From an uncultured Akkermansia sp. (GTDB taxonomy: Bacteria > Verrucomicrobiota > Verrucomicrobiia > Verrucomicrobiales > Akkermansiaceae): 64,000 nt of DNA. The translations under genes were made by a program, and so were the position numbers. Of the stretch, positions 26,019 through 35,663 are shown in pieces. Each line of letters begins with the position of its first letter. Within the stretch, counting starts at the first letter, position 1. Below the pieces are notes generated by a model. The model saw only the letters and a program-made list of their open reading frames with translations, searched no databases and was not told where the DNA came from. Location: NCBI GenBank assembly GCA_944390825.1, contig CALXRG010000012.1, positions 1-64,000 of the forward strand. Direction: 5' to 3'.

Positions 26019-27857
26019 TTAGGGCTTGAGAAGACTGTTATTCAGGAGTCGGGGAAGAAGTTGCCCAATCAGATTGCGGACGTCCTTGTCCATTTTGGCC
26101 GCTGCGGTGGAATCTCTGTGCTCACAGGAGGTTCCGACCTGAAAGTAGGCCCAGCGCTGGGTGTAACCGCGCACGATACGGTCGTAGACGTCGTGAAGGG
26201 TTCGTGAGTAGTGCGAGGGACAAATGGCGTCATTGCCCACGAAAACGTAGTAGTGGATGTAGTCGTAGGCCGTTTCGTGCCCGTTTTCTTCGGAGACGAC
26301 GGTGGAGTCGAGGCGTGTACAGGGCAGGCGCATCCCGTTGGACAGTGTGATGACGGAGGCGGATGCCTGCAACTGGCGGTGCCCCTGGGCGGGAAGGCAG
26401 CGTTCGGGGCGGTGGATGGAAGAGTTCATGTCGTTGCCGGAGTAGACGATGGAGACAGTGATGGGGGCGCCTTCGGCCTGGTCGGTGATGCGGTTGATGC
26501 GTTGGTAGATGCCTTTGCTGAACTTGGTGTCTGCGGCCAGCACGTTGCGTTCAATTTCGCTTTCCTGGGTACGGACGCCGTACCAGCCGGGGAGTGATGA
26601 GCCGACGGGGAGTTCCGGGCTGATGGCGGATTCCCGGAGCTTGACTTCATGGGGGATGAACCAGACCAGTGACATCATGGCAGTCAGCAGAATGGGTGGC
26701 AAAATCAGTGCCGCAAGCGTCGTGCGCGGGTAGGAGTCTGCGGATGGCCGGGGAATGGCGTTGGCCGGTTGTTTTCCCGGGGTGGCTGCTTCGGAAGGGC
26801 TGGTGCTTGCCTGTCTGAGTTCCGATGCGGGTGGTGACGGGACAGACGCCGGGGTAGAGGGCACAGAGGGTGAGGCGACGGAGGCCGGAGTGTCTGCGGT
26901 GTGCTGCCTTGTGTCTGCAGTGTGCCGCCTGGTCACCGTCCGGCGCCGGGAGCAGAAGGGCAGCTCCCCCGCCAGCAGGGCATGCAGGAGGGCGAGACCA
27001 ATCAGGCTGGCAGGGAAAAAGAACAGAAGCCCCGACCAGTCATGCCAGGTTTTGCTGGCAAAGACCGGGTTGATGTATTCGGCGCACACGAAAATGCTGG
27101 CGACGCGGAAGGCGTTGGCGATGATGGAAAGGGGAATCGCGGAAAGAGCCAGAACGCAGCGTTTCCAGAGGCTCAGCCGGTCTGCCAGGTAGCCCCAGGC
27201 CGCGGAGATCATGATCAGCGCCATCAGGGAGCGCATGCCGGAGCAGCCGCCTGCGATGTCGAAGGCGTCCCAATTTCCGGTTGCGGAGCTGATATTGGTG
27301 CCTTCCAGAATGGTTTGGACGCCGCACCATCCGGCTAGCGTATGGGCTGCCTGGGAGGCGAGCAGTTGCATGCCTACTGTCGCTTGCTGAAAGCCAGGCA
27401 GGGGAATGGCCAGCCACAGGAAAAAGCAGGGAAAAAGGCAGTGCCATGCGGCGCGGCCTCCTTTGTAACACCAGATGAGGCCGCAGAGCATAAAAGGAAG
27501 TGCGGCAATCGCAATGCGTCCCTGCATCGTGCGTACCGCCAACAGGTAGAGCAGGGCGCCGAACGCGATGGACAAAAGTCCGTACAGACTCGGCTTTTGC
27601 GGGATGCTCTTCATGCTTCCCCATGCGTGGTACAGCATGTACAGGGCGAAAAGCGGTATCAGCCAGCCATGCTCGTAGTCGTTTTCCGTATTCCACGTCG
27701 AGCGCAGCCAGAAAAATGCGCTGCAAAGCCCTTCAACAAATATCTGAAGCCAGCCATAAAAAAAGAAAATAACTGCAAGGGCAAGTGCGCAGCTTATGTA
27801 AGTAACTAACTTTAAATGCGTTTTGGTGTTTTTGTACGGTGCTTTGTCTTGGCTCAT
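26019..27857 (-). CDS. Exosortase fused to an EpsI (DUF3485) domain
   Basis: This 612-residue protein begins with an eight-helix exosortase domain holding the catalytic triad of the family: Cys205 (GGCSGMRS), Arg251 (ANAFRVAS) and His272 (WHDWSG). A Pro/Ser/Thr/Ala-rich linker (about 305-385) leads to another membrane helix (about 388-408) and an EpsI/DUF3485 domain (about 410-612; IHRPERCLPAQG). Exosortases cut PEP-CTERM tails and hand the protein to the envelope, usually alongside exopolysaccharide export. A PEP-CTERM protein ends at 63609 and an export operon lies at 11637-17526. Its promoter is at 27888-27915. Confidence 0.93.
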   Translation of the reverse strand: MSQDKAPYKNTKTHLKLVTYISCALALAVIFFFYGWLQIFVEGLCSAFFWLRSTWNTENDYEHGWLIPLFALYMLYHAWGSMKSIPQKPSLYGLLSIAFGALLYLLAVRTMQGRIAIAALPFMLCGLIWCYKGGRAAWHCLFPCFFLWLAIPLPGFQQATVGMQLLASQAAHTLAGWCGVQTILEGTNISSATGNWDAFDIAGGCSGMRSLMALIMISAAWGYLADRLSLWKRCVLALSAIPLSIIANAFRVASIFVCAEYINPVFASKTWHDWSGLLFFFPASLIGLALLHALLAGELPFCSRRRTVTRRHTADTRQHTADTPASVASPSVPSTPASVPSPPASELRQASTSPSEAATPGKQPANAIPRPSADSYPRTTLAALILPPILLTAMMSLVWFIPHEVKLRESAISPELPVGSSLPGWYGVRTQESEIERNVLAADTKFSKGIYQRINRITDQAEGAPITVSIVYSGNDMNSSIHRPERCLPAQGHRQLQASASVITLSNGMRLPCTRLDSTVVSEENGHETAYDYIHYYVFVGNDAICPSHYSRTLHDVYDRIVRGYTQRWAYFQVGTSCEHRDSTAAAKMDKDVRNLIGQLLPRLLNNSLLKP

Positions 27858-27887
27858 GGGAAAAAAAGTGCTCCGATACGTGCATTT

Positions 27888-27915
27888 AGTATTGCTATTT
27901 TCGCCAAAATGTCAA
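27888..27915 (-). promoter_or_regulatory. Sigma70-type promoter of the exosortase gene
   Basis: On the minus strand, consensus TTGACA (27915-27910), 16 bases, AATACT (27893-27888). The predicted leader is about 24 bases. It overlaps the divergent prs upstream region. Confidence 0.65.
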
Positions 27916-27950
27916 GAATAGACGGCGCACACCCCCACGTATACAACGGT

Positions 27951-28880
27951 ATGAAGATTATCAGCGGTACAGCACACCCCGAGTTGGCCAAGGGCATCGC
28001 GCGTGAATTGGGGCTTCCCCTTTGCAATGCCAAGGTTAACACTTTCCCCGACGGCGAAAGTTTTGTTCAGATTGAGGAATCCATCCGCGGCGAGGATGTT
28101 TTCATTGTTCAGCCCACATGCCCGCCGACGAACCATAACCTGATGGAGCTTCTGGTGATGGTGGATGCCGTGCGCCGTGCGAGCGCAAGCCGCATCACGG
28201 CCGTGATGCCGTTCTACGGCTACGCCCGCCAGGATCGCAAGGACAAGCCGCGTGTGCCGATCACCTCCAAGCTGGTCGCCAACCTCCTGACAGCTGCGGG
28301 CGTCAACCGCGTGCTGACGATGGATCTTCATGCGGCTCAGATTCAGGGCTTCTTCGAGATTCCCGTCGATCACCTCGTGTCTGTGCCCGTCCTCATCAAG
28401 CACCTGCGTGAGCATTACGTGAAGAACCTCGACAATCTCGTGGTCGTTTCTCCCGATATTGGTGGTGTCAAGAACGCCAAGAGCTACGCTAACCTTCTTG
28501 GAACTCAGCTGGCCATCGTCGCCAAGCAGCGCATCTCCGCCACGGAGGTGGATGCCCACGCGGTGATCGGCGATGTGGAGGGCAAGGACGTCCTGATGGT
28601 GGATGACATGACTGAGTCCGGCGGTACGCTGTGCGCGGCTGCCGATGTGCTCAAGCAGCATGGCGCCGCCCGTATTTTTGCCGGGGTTTCCCACGGCGTG
28701 CTTAACAAGGAAGCCCGTAAGCGCCTGCTGGAAAGCCCGATCGAGCGCCTGCTCTGCTCGGATTCCGTGCCGATGGCGTGGGGCGACCACGTCGATACGG
28801 TGAGCATCGCTCCCCTCTTTGCTCAGGCCATTCGCAACATCCATGACAACGCCTCGGTGACCCATCTGTTTGAGGTCTGA
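27951..28880 (+). CDS. prs: Ribose-phosphate pyrophosphokinase (PRPP synthase)
   Basis: This 309-residue protein starts MKIISGTAHPEL. It has the FPDGES loop, the ATP motif FYGYARQDRK, the flexible-loop DLHAAQIQGFF region and the PRPP site DVLMVDDMTESGGT. It makes PRPP for nucleotide, histidine and tryptophan synthesis. The start at 27951 matches the family. An ATG at 27909, in frame, would add 14 residues and sits 7 bases after a possible extended -10 (TGCTATTTT, 27894-27901), so a leaderless longer form is possible. Confidence 0.95.
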   Translation: MKIISGTAHPELAKGIARELGLPLCNAKVNTFPDGESFVQIEESIRGEDVFIVQPTCPPTNHNLMELLVMVDAVRRASASRITAVMPFYGYARQDRKDKPRVPITSKLVANLLTAAGVNRVLTMDLHAAQIQGFFEIPVDHLVSVPVLIKHLREHYVKNLDNLVVVSPDIGGVKNAKSYANLLGTQLAIVAKQRISATEVDAHAVIGDVEGKDVLMVDDMTESGGTLCAAADVLKQHGAARIFAGVSHGVLNKEARKRLLESPIERLLCSDSVPMAWGDHVDTVSIAPLFAQAIRNIHDNASVTHLFEV

Positions 28881-28941
28881 TGCTGCGTGCGTCTGGTGCC
28901 AGGGCGCTTGCGGTATTTCTGCCGGTGTCTGGTTTATTTTC

Positions 28942-28977
28942 AAAAACGCCGTCCTGTACAGGACGGCGTTTTTTTCG
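28942..28977. terminator. Bidirectional terminator between prs and the sulfatase gene
   Basis: A near-perfect palindrome, AAAAACGCCGTCCTG, TA, then its complement followed by a T-run. It serves both convergent genes. Confidence 0.93.
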
Positions 28978-29003
28978 TGAATGTGTCGTTGCCGGGGTTG
29001 GGC

Positions 29004-30518
29004 TTAGTTTGCCCCGCGGTTTCGGATTTCACGGAGCCGTTGCTGGAGCCGCTGTACGATTTCCGGGTACTCGGCCGCGATGTTTTGTTTTTCGCCGGCA
29101 TCGGTAGCGAGGTTGTAGAGGCGCGGTTTGGCACCGGGAAAGAACTTCCAGGGGCCGGAGCGCAGCGCCAGGTTGTTTCCAAAGGCTTGTTCCACGAGAT
29201 CGGTGCGCCCAACGGGATCATGGCCGAGCAGCGCAGGGAGCTGATTCTGGCTGTCGGGCATGGCATGGGCCGGCACCTCCACGCCCACCAGGGCCGCCAG
29301 CGAGCGGGGGAGATCCACCTGGCTGATCAGAGCTGCGCTCTCTCCCCGACGTACCTTGCCCGGCCAGCAGACGATGAAAGGCAGGCGCGTGCCCCCTTCC
29401 AGCAGGGTGTACTTGCCGCCCGAGAAGGGAGCCGCCGGATTGTGACCGGCGCAGTCCTGCTCCGAGTTGTCGAGGTAGCCGTCATTGATGACGGGACCGT
29501 TGTCGCTGGTGAAGATAAAAAGGCAGTCATCCGCGTAGCCGGCTTGCTCAAGAGCCTCCCTCACCCGTCCGAGGCAGTCATCCATTTGCAGGGTCACATC
29601 ACCGCGGATGCCCAGCCCGCTCTTGCCTACGAAACGCTTGTGCGGATCCCGCGGTACGTGAATATCATTGGTGGCAAAGTAGAGGAAGATGGGGTGCCCG
29701 GCGTTTTCCCGGATGAAATTGACCGCTTCGCGGGTGATGTCATCTGCCAGATCCTGATCGTGCCACAGCGCCGCTGTGCCGCCCCGCATGTGGCCGATGC
29801 GTGAAATGCCGTCGATGATGGTACAGGCATGCTGCCGATTGCGCGGTTGTCCCCATGGTTTGAGCAGCTCAGGGTGAGAGGTCGCCGTCTTCTCTCCCGG
29901 GAAGGCTGAACTGTAGCTGACCTCGATCGGATCGCTGGGATCCAGACCGACGACGACACCGTTGCGGAGGTAAACGCAGGGTACGCGGTCCGCAGTAGCC
30001 GCCAGGATGAAGGAGTAATCGAAGCCTGTCTCCCGCGGACCGGGAGAGATCGGTTTGTTCCAGTCGATGGGAGTATCGCCCCGGCCGAGTCCCAGGTGCC
30101 ACTTGCCAATGGCTGCGGTGCGGTAGCCGGCCTGCTGCATCATGCTTCCCAGCGTCATGCACTCATCCTTCGTGGGAAGGATGAGCTTGGCATCGCCCGG
30201 CAGGATGCCGGTGCCTTGCCGGCGCCAGGCGTACTGGCCCGTGAGCAGGGAAAAGCGCGAGGGGGTGCATACGGAAGTAGTGCTGTGAGCATCCGTAAAC
30301 TTCAGCCCCTCCTGTGCGAGTTGATCCAGATGAGGGCAGGGGACTTTGTCGCATCCGTAGGTGGAGGTGTCGTGGTAGCCCAGATCGTCTGCGATGAAGA
30401 TGACCACGGCCTTGGGTTTATCCGGTACCGAGGGGGCCGCCCCGGGTTGTCCCGTGGCGAGGAGCGGGCAGGTGAGAGCTGCGAGGGCTGCGAGGAAAAG
30501 CTGTCTCAGGAAGAACAT
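29004..30518 (-). CDS. Secreted sulfatase (formylglycine type)
   Basis: This 504-residue protein has a signal peptide (about 1-22). The N-terminal metal site is FIADDLGYHDTS, and the sulfatase signature CTPSR has Cys84, which is converted to formylglycine by the maturase. Further conserved parts are GKWHLGLG and FTSDNGPVINDGY. It removes sulfate from sugars; in mucin-degrading relatives such enzymes act on mucin glycans, so export to the periplasm or surface is expected. The ATG lies 6 bases after the -10 box. No maturase gene is in the window. Confidence 0.94.
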   Translation of the reverse strand: MFFLRQLFLAALAALTCPLLATGQPGAAPSVPDKPKAVVIFIADDLGYHDTSTYGCDKVPCPHLDQLAQEGLKFTDAHSTTSVCTPSRFSLLTGQYAWRRQGTGILPGDAKLILPTKDECMTLGSMMQQAGYRTAAIGKWHLGLGRGDTPIDWNKPISPGPRETGFDYSFILAATADRVPCVYLRNGVVVGLDPSDPIEVSYSSAFPGEKTATSHPELLKPWGQPRNRQHACTIIDGISRIGHMRGGTAALWHDQDLADDITREAVNFIRENAGHPIFLYFATNDIHVPRDPHKRFVGKSGLGIRGDVTLQMDDCLGRVREALEQAGYADDCLFIFTSDNGPVINDGYLDNSEQDCAGHNPAAPFSGGKYTLLEGGTRLPFIVCWPGKVRRGESAALISQVDLPRSLAALVGVEVPAHAMPDSQNQLPALLGHDPVGRTDLVEQAFGNNLALRSGPWKFFPGAKPRLYNLATDAGEKQNIAAEYPEIVQRLQQRLREIRNRGAN

Positions 30519-30524
30519 GATGCT

Positions 30525-30553
30525 ACTCTAACATGAATCGGCAGCTGTGGCAA
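30525..30553 (-). promoter_or_regulatory. Sigma70-type promoter of the sulfatase gene, predicting a leaderless mRNA
   Basis: On the minus strand, TTGCCA (30553-30548), 17 bases, TAGAGT (30530-30525), then 6 bases to the ATG at 30518. Confidence 0.7.
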
Positions 30554-30694
30554 CCCCTAAGAAGCGGGAATAGGCAGTTATCTGCCGCGGCCCGAGGAAA
30601 GTGCGCTGTTTTCCCGGCCGGGGGAGATTTTGCCCGCTGTGTTTCCGTGGGGAAGGGAGCTCAGCGCAGTGCCTGCCGCGGCCGGGTGCGGAGC

Positions 30695-31933
30695 TTACAT
30701 GTCAAAGTCTTCTTCAGCAGCCTGCGGCCTGCTGCTTTGGCCTCTCTTACCGTTTCGCTGGCCTTCCTGGTCACTCTGATCCTGTTCGCCACTTAAATCC
30801 TGATTGCCACTTAAATCCTGTTTGCCCATGGCAGTGTTTTTGCCCTGGGGGTGATCATCGTTCCCGAGCAGGTGATCCAGAAAACCACAGGCGATGCTTT
30901 GGTCATAGTCCACTTTCCACACCAGACTGTCTTTCTCGAACTCAGGACATTCCAGGATTTTTCCGACCCGATAATCCACGCCATTGAACTTCAGGGCTTC
31001 GATGAGCTTTTCTCGCGTGGGGTAGGAGCGGTTCGTGCGGAAGAGATGAAGCTTGGGTTCCGGGTTGCCGATGTGAAATCCGCTGCTCGGGGTGTCCCCT
31101 ACCTCCTCCAGCAGGAGCGCATAGCCAAACTCTTCACCCGGAATTTCGGAAATGAGCACTTCGATTGGGTACTCGCAGCCTCTTTTGACTTCAAAGACCT
31201 TGCCGCTGGAGAGGCCACCAATTTTCTCATTCCAGTGCGGGGTGTCGTCAAATTGGAACAGTGCCCGGGGCTCCTTGGGGCGGGAGGTGATTTCGTACCA
31301 GTAGCCGGGGTGGGTGCCGAGGGTCATCTTGTTGCGTGACGGAATGCTCCAGCCGTATTCGAAAACCGTTTTGTTGTTGAAGCGCACCAGCAGCGTATCA
31401 TCCCCCATGCCGACAAAGCGGAACTTCCCGGTTTTCGGTGCTTTCACGACACCTCTGTACAGCGCTACCCAGCAGCTGGGCCGGACGTTCTGATCCTCGC
31501 ACTGAAAGGCAACCGGTGCATAGCTGGCCTTGCATCGGGGCAGGTAGAAGTACGGCGCATACAGCCGAACCTTGGGCGAATAGTACTGCTCCAGAAAACG
31601 GGTATCCCAGCCGGTCTTGACGAAGTGCCGGATCAGGGAAACGGTCGAGTGCGGCGTGGCCGCCCGTGCTCCGGTTTCCGGCAGGGGTTGCTTGAGGTCG
31701 TAGAACGTGCCGATCAGCGCCGAGCGCTCATCCACCTCCTCACCGAAGAGCCGTTGCAGGTATTCGTTCGGTTCCAGTTCTTCCCAAGCCTCCCGGATTT
31801 TGTCGGAGAGGTCTGCAACCTCGTCCGAGGCGTAATCCTTCACTTTTTGCCAGGTGTCGCTCCAATCCGCCTGCGCCGGCAGGGCCAGCAGGCTGAGGGT
31901 GAGGCTGAGTGCAGTAAGCAGGGGATGTTTCAT
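30695..31933 (-). CDS. Secreted protein with a PA14-like domain
   Basis: This 412-residue protein has a signal peptide (about 1-22) and an acidic helical region. A central beta-rich part resembles a PA14 or GLEYA fold: ALYRGVVKAPKTGKFRFVGMGDDTLLVRFNN, then further strands. PA14 domains bind carbohydrates. The C-terminus is a hydrophilic Gln/Asp/Ser-rich tail with short direct repeats (QDLSGNQDLSGEQD). It follows the MetS-like gene by 27 bp with no visible promoter, so it is probably in the symporter transcript. The fold call rests on pattern only. Confidence 0.72.
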   Translation of the reverse strand: MKHPLLTALSLTLSLLALPAQADWSDTWQKVKDYASDEVADLSDKIREAWEELEPNEYLQRLFGEEVDERSALIGTFYDLKQPLPETGARAATPHSTVSLIRHFVKTGWDTRFLEQYYSPKVRLYAPYFYLPRCKASYAPVAFQCEDQNVRPSCWVALYRGVVKAPKTGKFRFVGMGDDTLLVRFNNKTVFEYGWSIPSRNKMTLGTHPGYWYEITSRPKEPRALFQFDDTPHWNEKIGGLSSGKVFEVKRGCEYPIEVLISEIPGEEFGYALLLEEVGDTPSSGFHIGNPEPKLHLFRTNRSYPTREKLIEALKFNGVDYRVGKILECPEFEKDSLVWKVDYDQSIACGFLDHLLGNDDHPQGKNTAMGKQDLSGNQDLSGEQDQSDQEGQRNGKRGQSSRPQAAEEDFDM

Positions 31934-31960
31934 GTAGAGAAGGGGAGATGGGAGAAAGGG

Positions 31961-32074
31961 TTATGAGTTTTTATCTTCGTTTTTTTTGCTGCAGAGTCGC
32001 AGCATACAGGCGATGAGCAACGCCCATACGGCTGTGAGGGAGAGAACCATCGAGATGATACCGGCTGTTGTCAT
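31961..32074 (-). CDS. MetS-like small subunit of the NSS transporter (37 residues)
   Basis: A tiny frame on the minus strand, ATG at 32074 to TAA at 31961. It begins MTTAGIISMVLSLTAVW, contains a single membrane helix (about residues 4-26), and ends with a polar, charged tail (KKNEDKNS). This is the size and layout of MetS-type small subunits, which accompany sodium:neurotransmitter-symporter family importers such as the methionine/alanine transporter MetP. It lies 38 bp after exactly such a transporter gene. Such subunits are needed for transport although their mechanism is unclear. Confidence 0.75.
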   Translation of the reverse strand: MTTAGIISMVLSLTAVWALLIACMLRLCSKKNEDKNS

Positions 32075-32112
32075 GGAAGGAAAGACGGGGGATGAGAGGG
32101 GAGAGAGAGAAA

Positions 32113-33843
32113 TCAGGACTGTTTGTCGCGCGGGGATTTGTGATAGTAGTTTGACGTCCTCACGACAAACGCCATGAACAGAGTGATCAGCAGGAACCAG
32201 GCCAGGGGGAAAATCGCCCCGGGTTCACCGCGGAGAACATTGCGGATTTGCGGGCAGATTTCCACGAAGGCGTTTTGGTACACCCAGGAGCCGAAAATGC
32301 AGAAAAGAATGGCGGGAGTCACCCAGTTGACCACGAAGCCCAGGCCCCGGGGGAGGGGAATCAGTGAGCCGCGGGCCAGCTCGCGCAGGCCGTTGCGGGT
32401 GCCCCAGATGAAGCGGAACAGGATCAGATAAAGCGACGAGATGAAGTACAGGCACATCGTGCCGGCCCAGAAATCCATCGTGTCGAGTGCCATCAGATTG
32501 CCATCGGTAAACCACGACACGATGACCGAGCCTCCGGCCATCATCATGGCGACCACGACGGTGCTTTGCGAGCGCTTGAGATTCCAGAATTCTTCTACAA
32601 AAGCCATCGAAGGCTGGAGGATGGAGATCGAACTGGTGACGGCAGCCAGGGACAGCAGCCCGAAGAACAGGGCGCCGAAGAACTGCCCGCCCGGCATCGA
32701 GGCAAATACCTGAGGCAGGATATTGAACCCCAGACCAAACGTGCTGGCGCCCGCTGCTGCCGCTACACCCAGGAAGGAGACGGTGGCCGGCACGATCATC
32801 ATCCCTGCAATGCCGACCTCCACCACCTCATTGGCGGCATTGGCCGTTAGCGAGCTGAGCGCGATGTCTTTGCCGCGTCCGACATAACTCGCATAGGTGC
32901 AGACAGTCCCGAAGCCAATGGAGAGAGAGAAGAAGATCTGCCCGGCTGCCGTGATCCAGAGCTGCGGGTTCATGAGGCTTTCCAGCAGGGAGAGCTTGCG
33001 CTCGCTGATGGTTGCCTGAGGGTACTCCGCCCGGGCCCGGGTGAGCATTTCCTGCCGCTGTTGCTCGTCGGCCGTATGCGGGATCATGTTGACGGTTTTC
33101 TCGATGCTCTTGCCGTCCTGTTCTTCGGTGGCGATGATGAGTGTCTTGGCGGGATTCCACATGTAGCCGAGGCCTTCGTTCACGTTGCGCTCAGGCAGGT
33201 GGGCGTCAGGTGTGCCGAGCGTGAGCACCCGCACCATGATGACGATAGCCGTCAGCAGCAGGACGGGCATGCTCCATTTGCAAAACCATTCGATACCTTT
33301 CGTGATGCCCCGGTAGAGCAGGAAGAAGTTCAGCAGCATCGCCAACAGAAAGAAAAAGAGCAGCGTGCTCTTCTGCACGTCAAAAGCGGCTCCATCCTGC
33401 CCCATGCCGACAAAATTCGCGAAAAATGCCCCGTACTGCTCGCTGTTTTCCAGGTTGAGATCGCCCACGGCCATGTGGTACGTGTAGCCCAGCGTCCAGC
33501 CTTCGAGGTACATGTAGTACATGCCGATGCCCAGCGGCGCCACAACACCGAAGATCCCCAGGTATTTCCACAGGTGGGAGTGCGTGATATTCAGGAAGAT
33601 GGAGGCGCAGGAATGCCCGCCGTAGATGCCTCCTCTGCGGCCGATCGTCCACTCTATCCAGCACAGCGGAATGCCGAGAAACAGAAACGCACAGAAATAC
33701 GCAATCATGAAAGCTCCTCCGCCGTACTGGGCTGCCAGCCCGGGAAAACGGAGGAAATTGCCGAAGCCTATCGCGCTGCCTGCGACGGCAAGAACGACGC
33801 CGAGTTTCGAGTTCCAGTTCTCTGATGTGCGTTTGCCGGACAT
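32113..33843 (-). CDS. Sodium-dependent amino acid symporter (NSS/SNF family)
   Basis: This 576-residue membrane protein opens with the NSS signature SENWNSKLGVVLAVAGSAIGFGNFLRFP, in which helix 1 binds sodium and substrate. About twelve hydrophobic helices follow. It imports an amino acid with sodium. The MetS-like subunit downstream suggests a methionine/alanine-type substrate, though specificity cannot be read reliably. A charged loop of about 60 residues (near 255-310) is longer than usual. The start at 33843 is fixed by the promoter: earlier ATGs lie within the -10 box. Confidence 0.92.
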   Translation of the reverse strand: MSGKRTSENWNSKLGVVLAVAGSAIGFGNFLRFPGLAAQYGGGAFMIAYFCAFLFLGIPLCWIEWTIGRRGGIYGGHSCASIFLNITHSHLWKYLGIFGVVAPLGIGMYYMYLEGWTLGYTYHMAVGDLNLENSEQYGAFFANFVGMGQDGAAFDVQKSTLLFFFLLAMLLNFFLLYRGITKGIEWFCKWSMPVLLLTAIVIMVRVLTLGTPDAHLPERNVNEGLGYMWNPAKTLIIATEEQDGKSIEKTVNMIPHTADEQQRQEMLTRARAEYPQATISERKLSLLESLMNPQLWITAAGQIFFSLSIGFGTVCTYASYVGRGKDIALSSLTANAANEVVEVGIAGMMIVPATVSFLGVAAAAGASTFGLGFNILPQVFASMPGGQFFGALFFGLLSLAAVTSSISILQPSMAFVEEFWNLKRSQSTVVVAMMMAGGSVIVSWFTDGNLMALDTMDFWAGTMCLYFISSLYLILFRFIWGTRNGLRELARGSLIPLPRGLGFVVNWVTPAILFCIFGSWVYQNAFVEICPQIRNVLRGEPGAIFPLAWFLLITLFMAFVVRTSNYYHKSPRDKQS

Positions 33844-33850
33844 GCGCCTC

Positions 33851-33879
33851 ATCATACGCAATGCTTTGTGCCAAGTCAA
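33851..33879 (-). promoter_or_regulatory. Sigma70-type promoter of the symporter operon, predicting a leaderless mRNA
   Basis: On the minus strand, TTGACT (33879-33874), 17 bases, TATGAT (33856-33851), then 7 bases to the ATG at 33843. Confidence 0.72.
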
Positions 33880-33990
33880 GCGTTCATAACTACCGGCCTT
33901 CGCGGCAGGTTAACTTTTTCGTGTTTTTTGACCCGCGCCGGTTTGTCTGAACCGCAGCTCCGGGTGGCAGATAGAGGCAGGAAGGGACAG

Positions 33991-34027
33991 AAAAGAGACG
34001 CACGGCCGCTGCTGCAGCCGCGCGTCT
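33991..34027 (-). terminator. Terminator after fba
   Basis: On the minus strand, stem AGACGCGCGGC/GCCGTGCGTCT (one G-T pair) followed by CTTTTCT. Confidence 0.8.
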
Positions 34028-34052
34028 GTTAAAGACATCCTGAGCGGGAAGC

Positions 34053-35078
<1,026 letters not shown>

Positions 35079-35102
35079 GATCGTATGAGGTTAGATGTTT
35101 TC

Positions 35103-35131
35103 TGTGTGCCTTGCAGTGTGCGGAGGCACAC
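35103..35131 (-). promoter_or_regulatory. Hairpin in the fba mRNA leader
   Basis: Arms GTGTGCC/GGCACAC enclose about 14 bases inside the predicted 60-base leader. It might affect mRNA stability or translation; no known riboswitch consensus is visible. Confidence 0.4.
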
Positions 35132-35144
35132 CTTTTGCGGCTGT

Positions 35145-35173
35145 ATTTTATCGCGCCCAGGCGCCTTTGGCAA
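35145..35173 (-). promoter_or_regulatory. Sigma70-type promoter of fba
   Basis: On the minus strand, TTGCCA (35173-35168), 17 bases, TAAAAT (35150-35145). Confidence 0.72.
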
Positions 35174-35258
35174 GTATTATTTGGTGGCTTGTGCCACATT
35201 GTGGCGGCTGAATGTGAGTGCGCAGACTGGGGTGCGGTACTGGTGCAAGAGGAGAAGT

Positions 35259-35299
35259 AACGGAGAGGGCGCCATCCGTTGAGTGGCGCCCTCTCCGTT
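35259..35299 (-). terminator. Terminator of the tRNA-Tyr/tRNA-Val transcript
   Basis: A perfect 16-bp stem (35259-35274 with 35284-35299), 9-base loop, tail ACTTCTCCTCTT on the minus strand. Confidence 0.75.
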
Positions 35300-35325
35300 G
35301 CTCTTTCCGAGCTTCACTGATGCGA

Positions 35326-35398
35326 TACGGGGGATAGGACTCGAACCTACGACCTCCACCATGTCAAGGTGTTGCTCTACCAACTGAGCTACCTCCGC
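35326..35398 (-). tRNA. tRNA-Val (anticodon GAC)
   Basis: Read from 35398: acceptor GCGGAGG, D-arm GCTC AGTTGGTA GAGC, anticodon loop TTGACAT (GAC), T-loop TTCGAGT. Two imperfect pairs are seen: A-C in the acceptor stem (5-68) and A-G at the top of the anticodon stem. No CCA is encoded. Confidence 0.93.
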
Positions 35399-35408
35399 TT
35401 TAAGAAAA

Positions 35409-35491
35409 TGGGCAGGGATGGATTCGAACCATCGAAAGCAAACGCTAGCAGATTTACAGTCTGCCCCCTTTGACCGCTCGGGAACCTACCC
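35409..35491 (-). tRNA. tRNA-Tyr (anticodon GTA)
   Basis: Class II tRNA with a long variable arm. Acceptor GGGTAGG pairs with CCTGCCC, the anticodon loop is CTGTAAA (GTA) and the T-loop is TTCGAAT. It lies 10 bases before tRNA-Val in the same transcript. Confidence 0.95.
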
Positions 35492-35530
35492 ATTCTGTTT
35501 TGCAGGCCACCGGAAGTGGCGTGCGACGGC

Positions 35531-35559
35531 ATTATACGCTCCCGGTGACGCTAAAGCAA
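35531..35559 (-). promoter_or_regulatory. Promoter of the tRNA-Tyr/tRNA-Val operon
   Basis: On the minus strand, TTGCTT (35559-35554), 17 bases, consensus TATAAT (35536-35531). Confidence 0.8.
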
Positions 35560-35663
35560 GTCTTTTTTTGCTTTTTTTTGTATGCAGGGGGAAGAGTCGA
35601 TTTTTATCGGTTCTTCTATTATGCCATAATAGACTCCTTGTCAAGCAATAAGATGTGCTTGTA

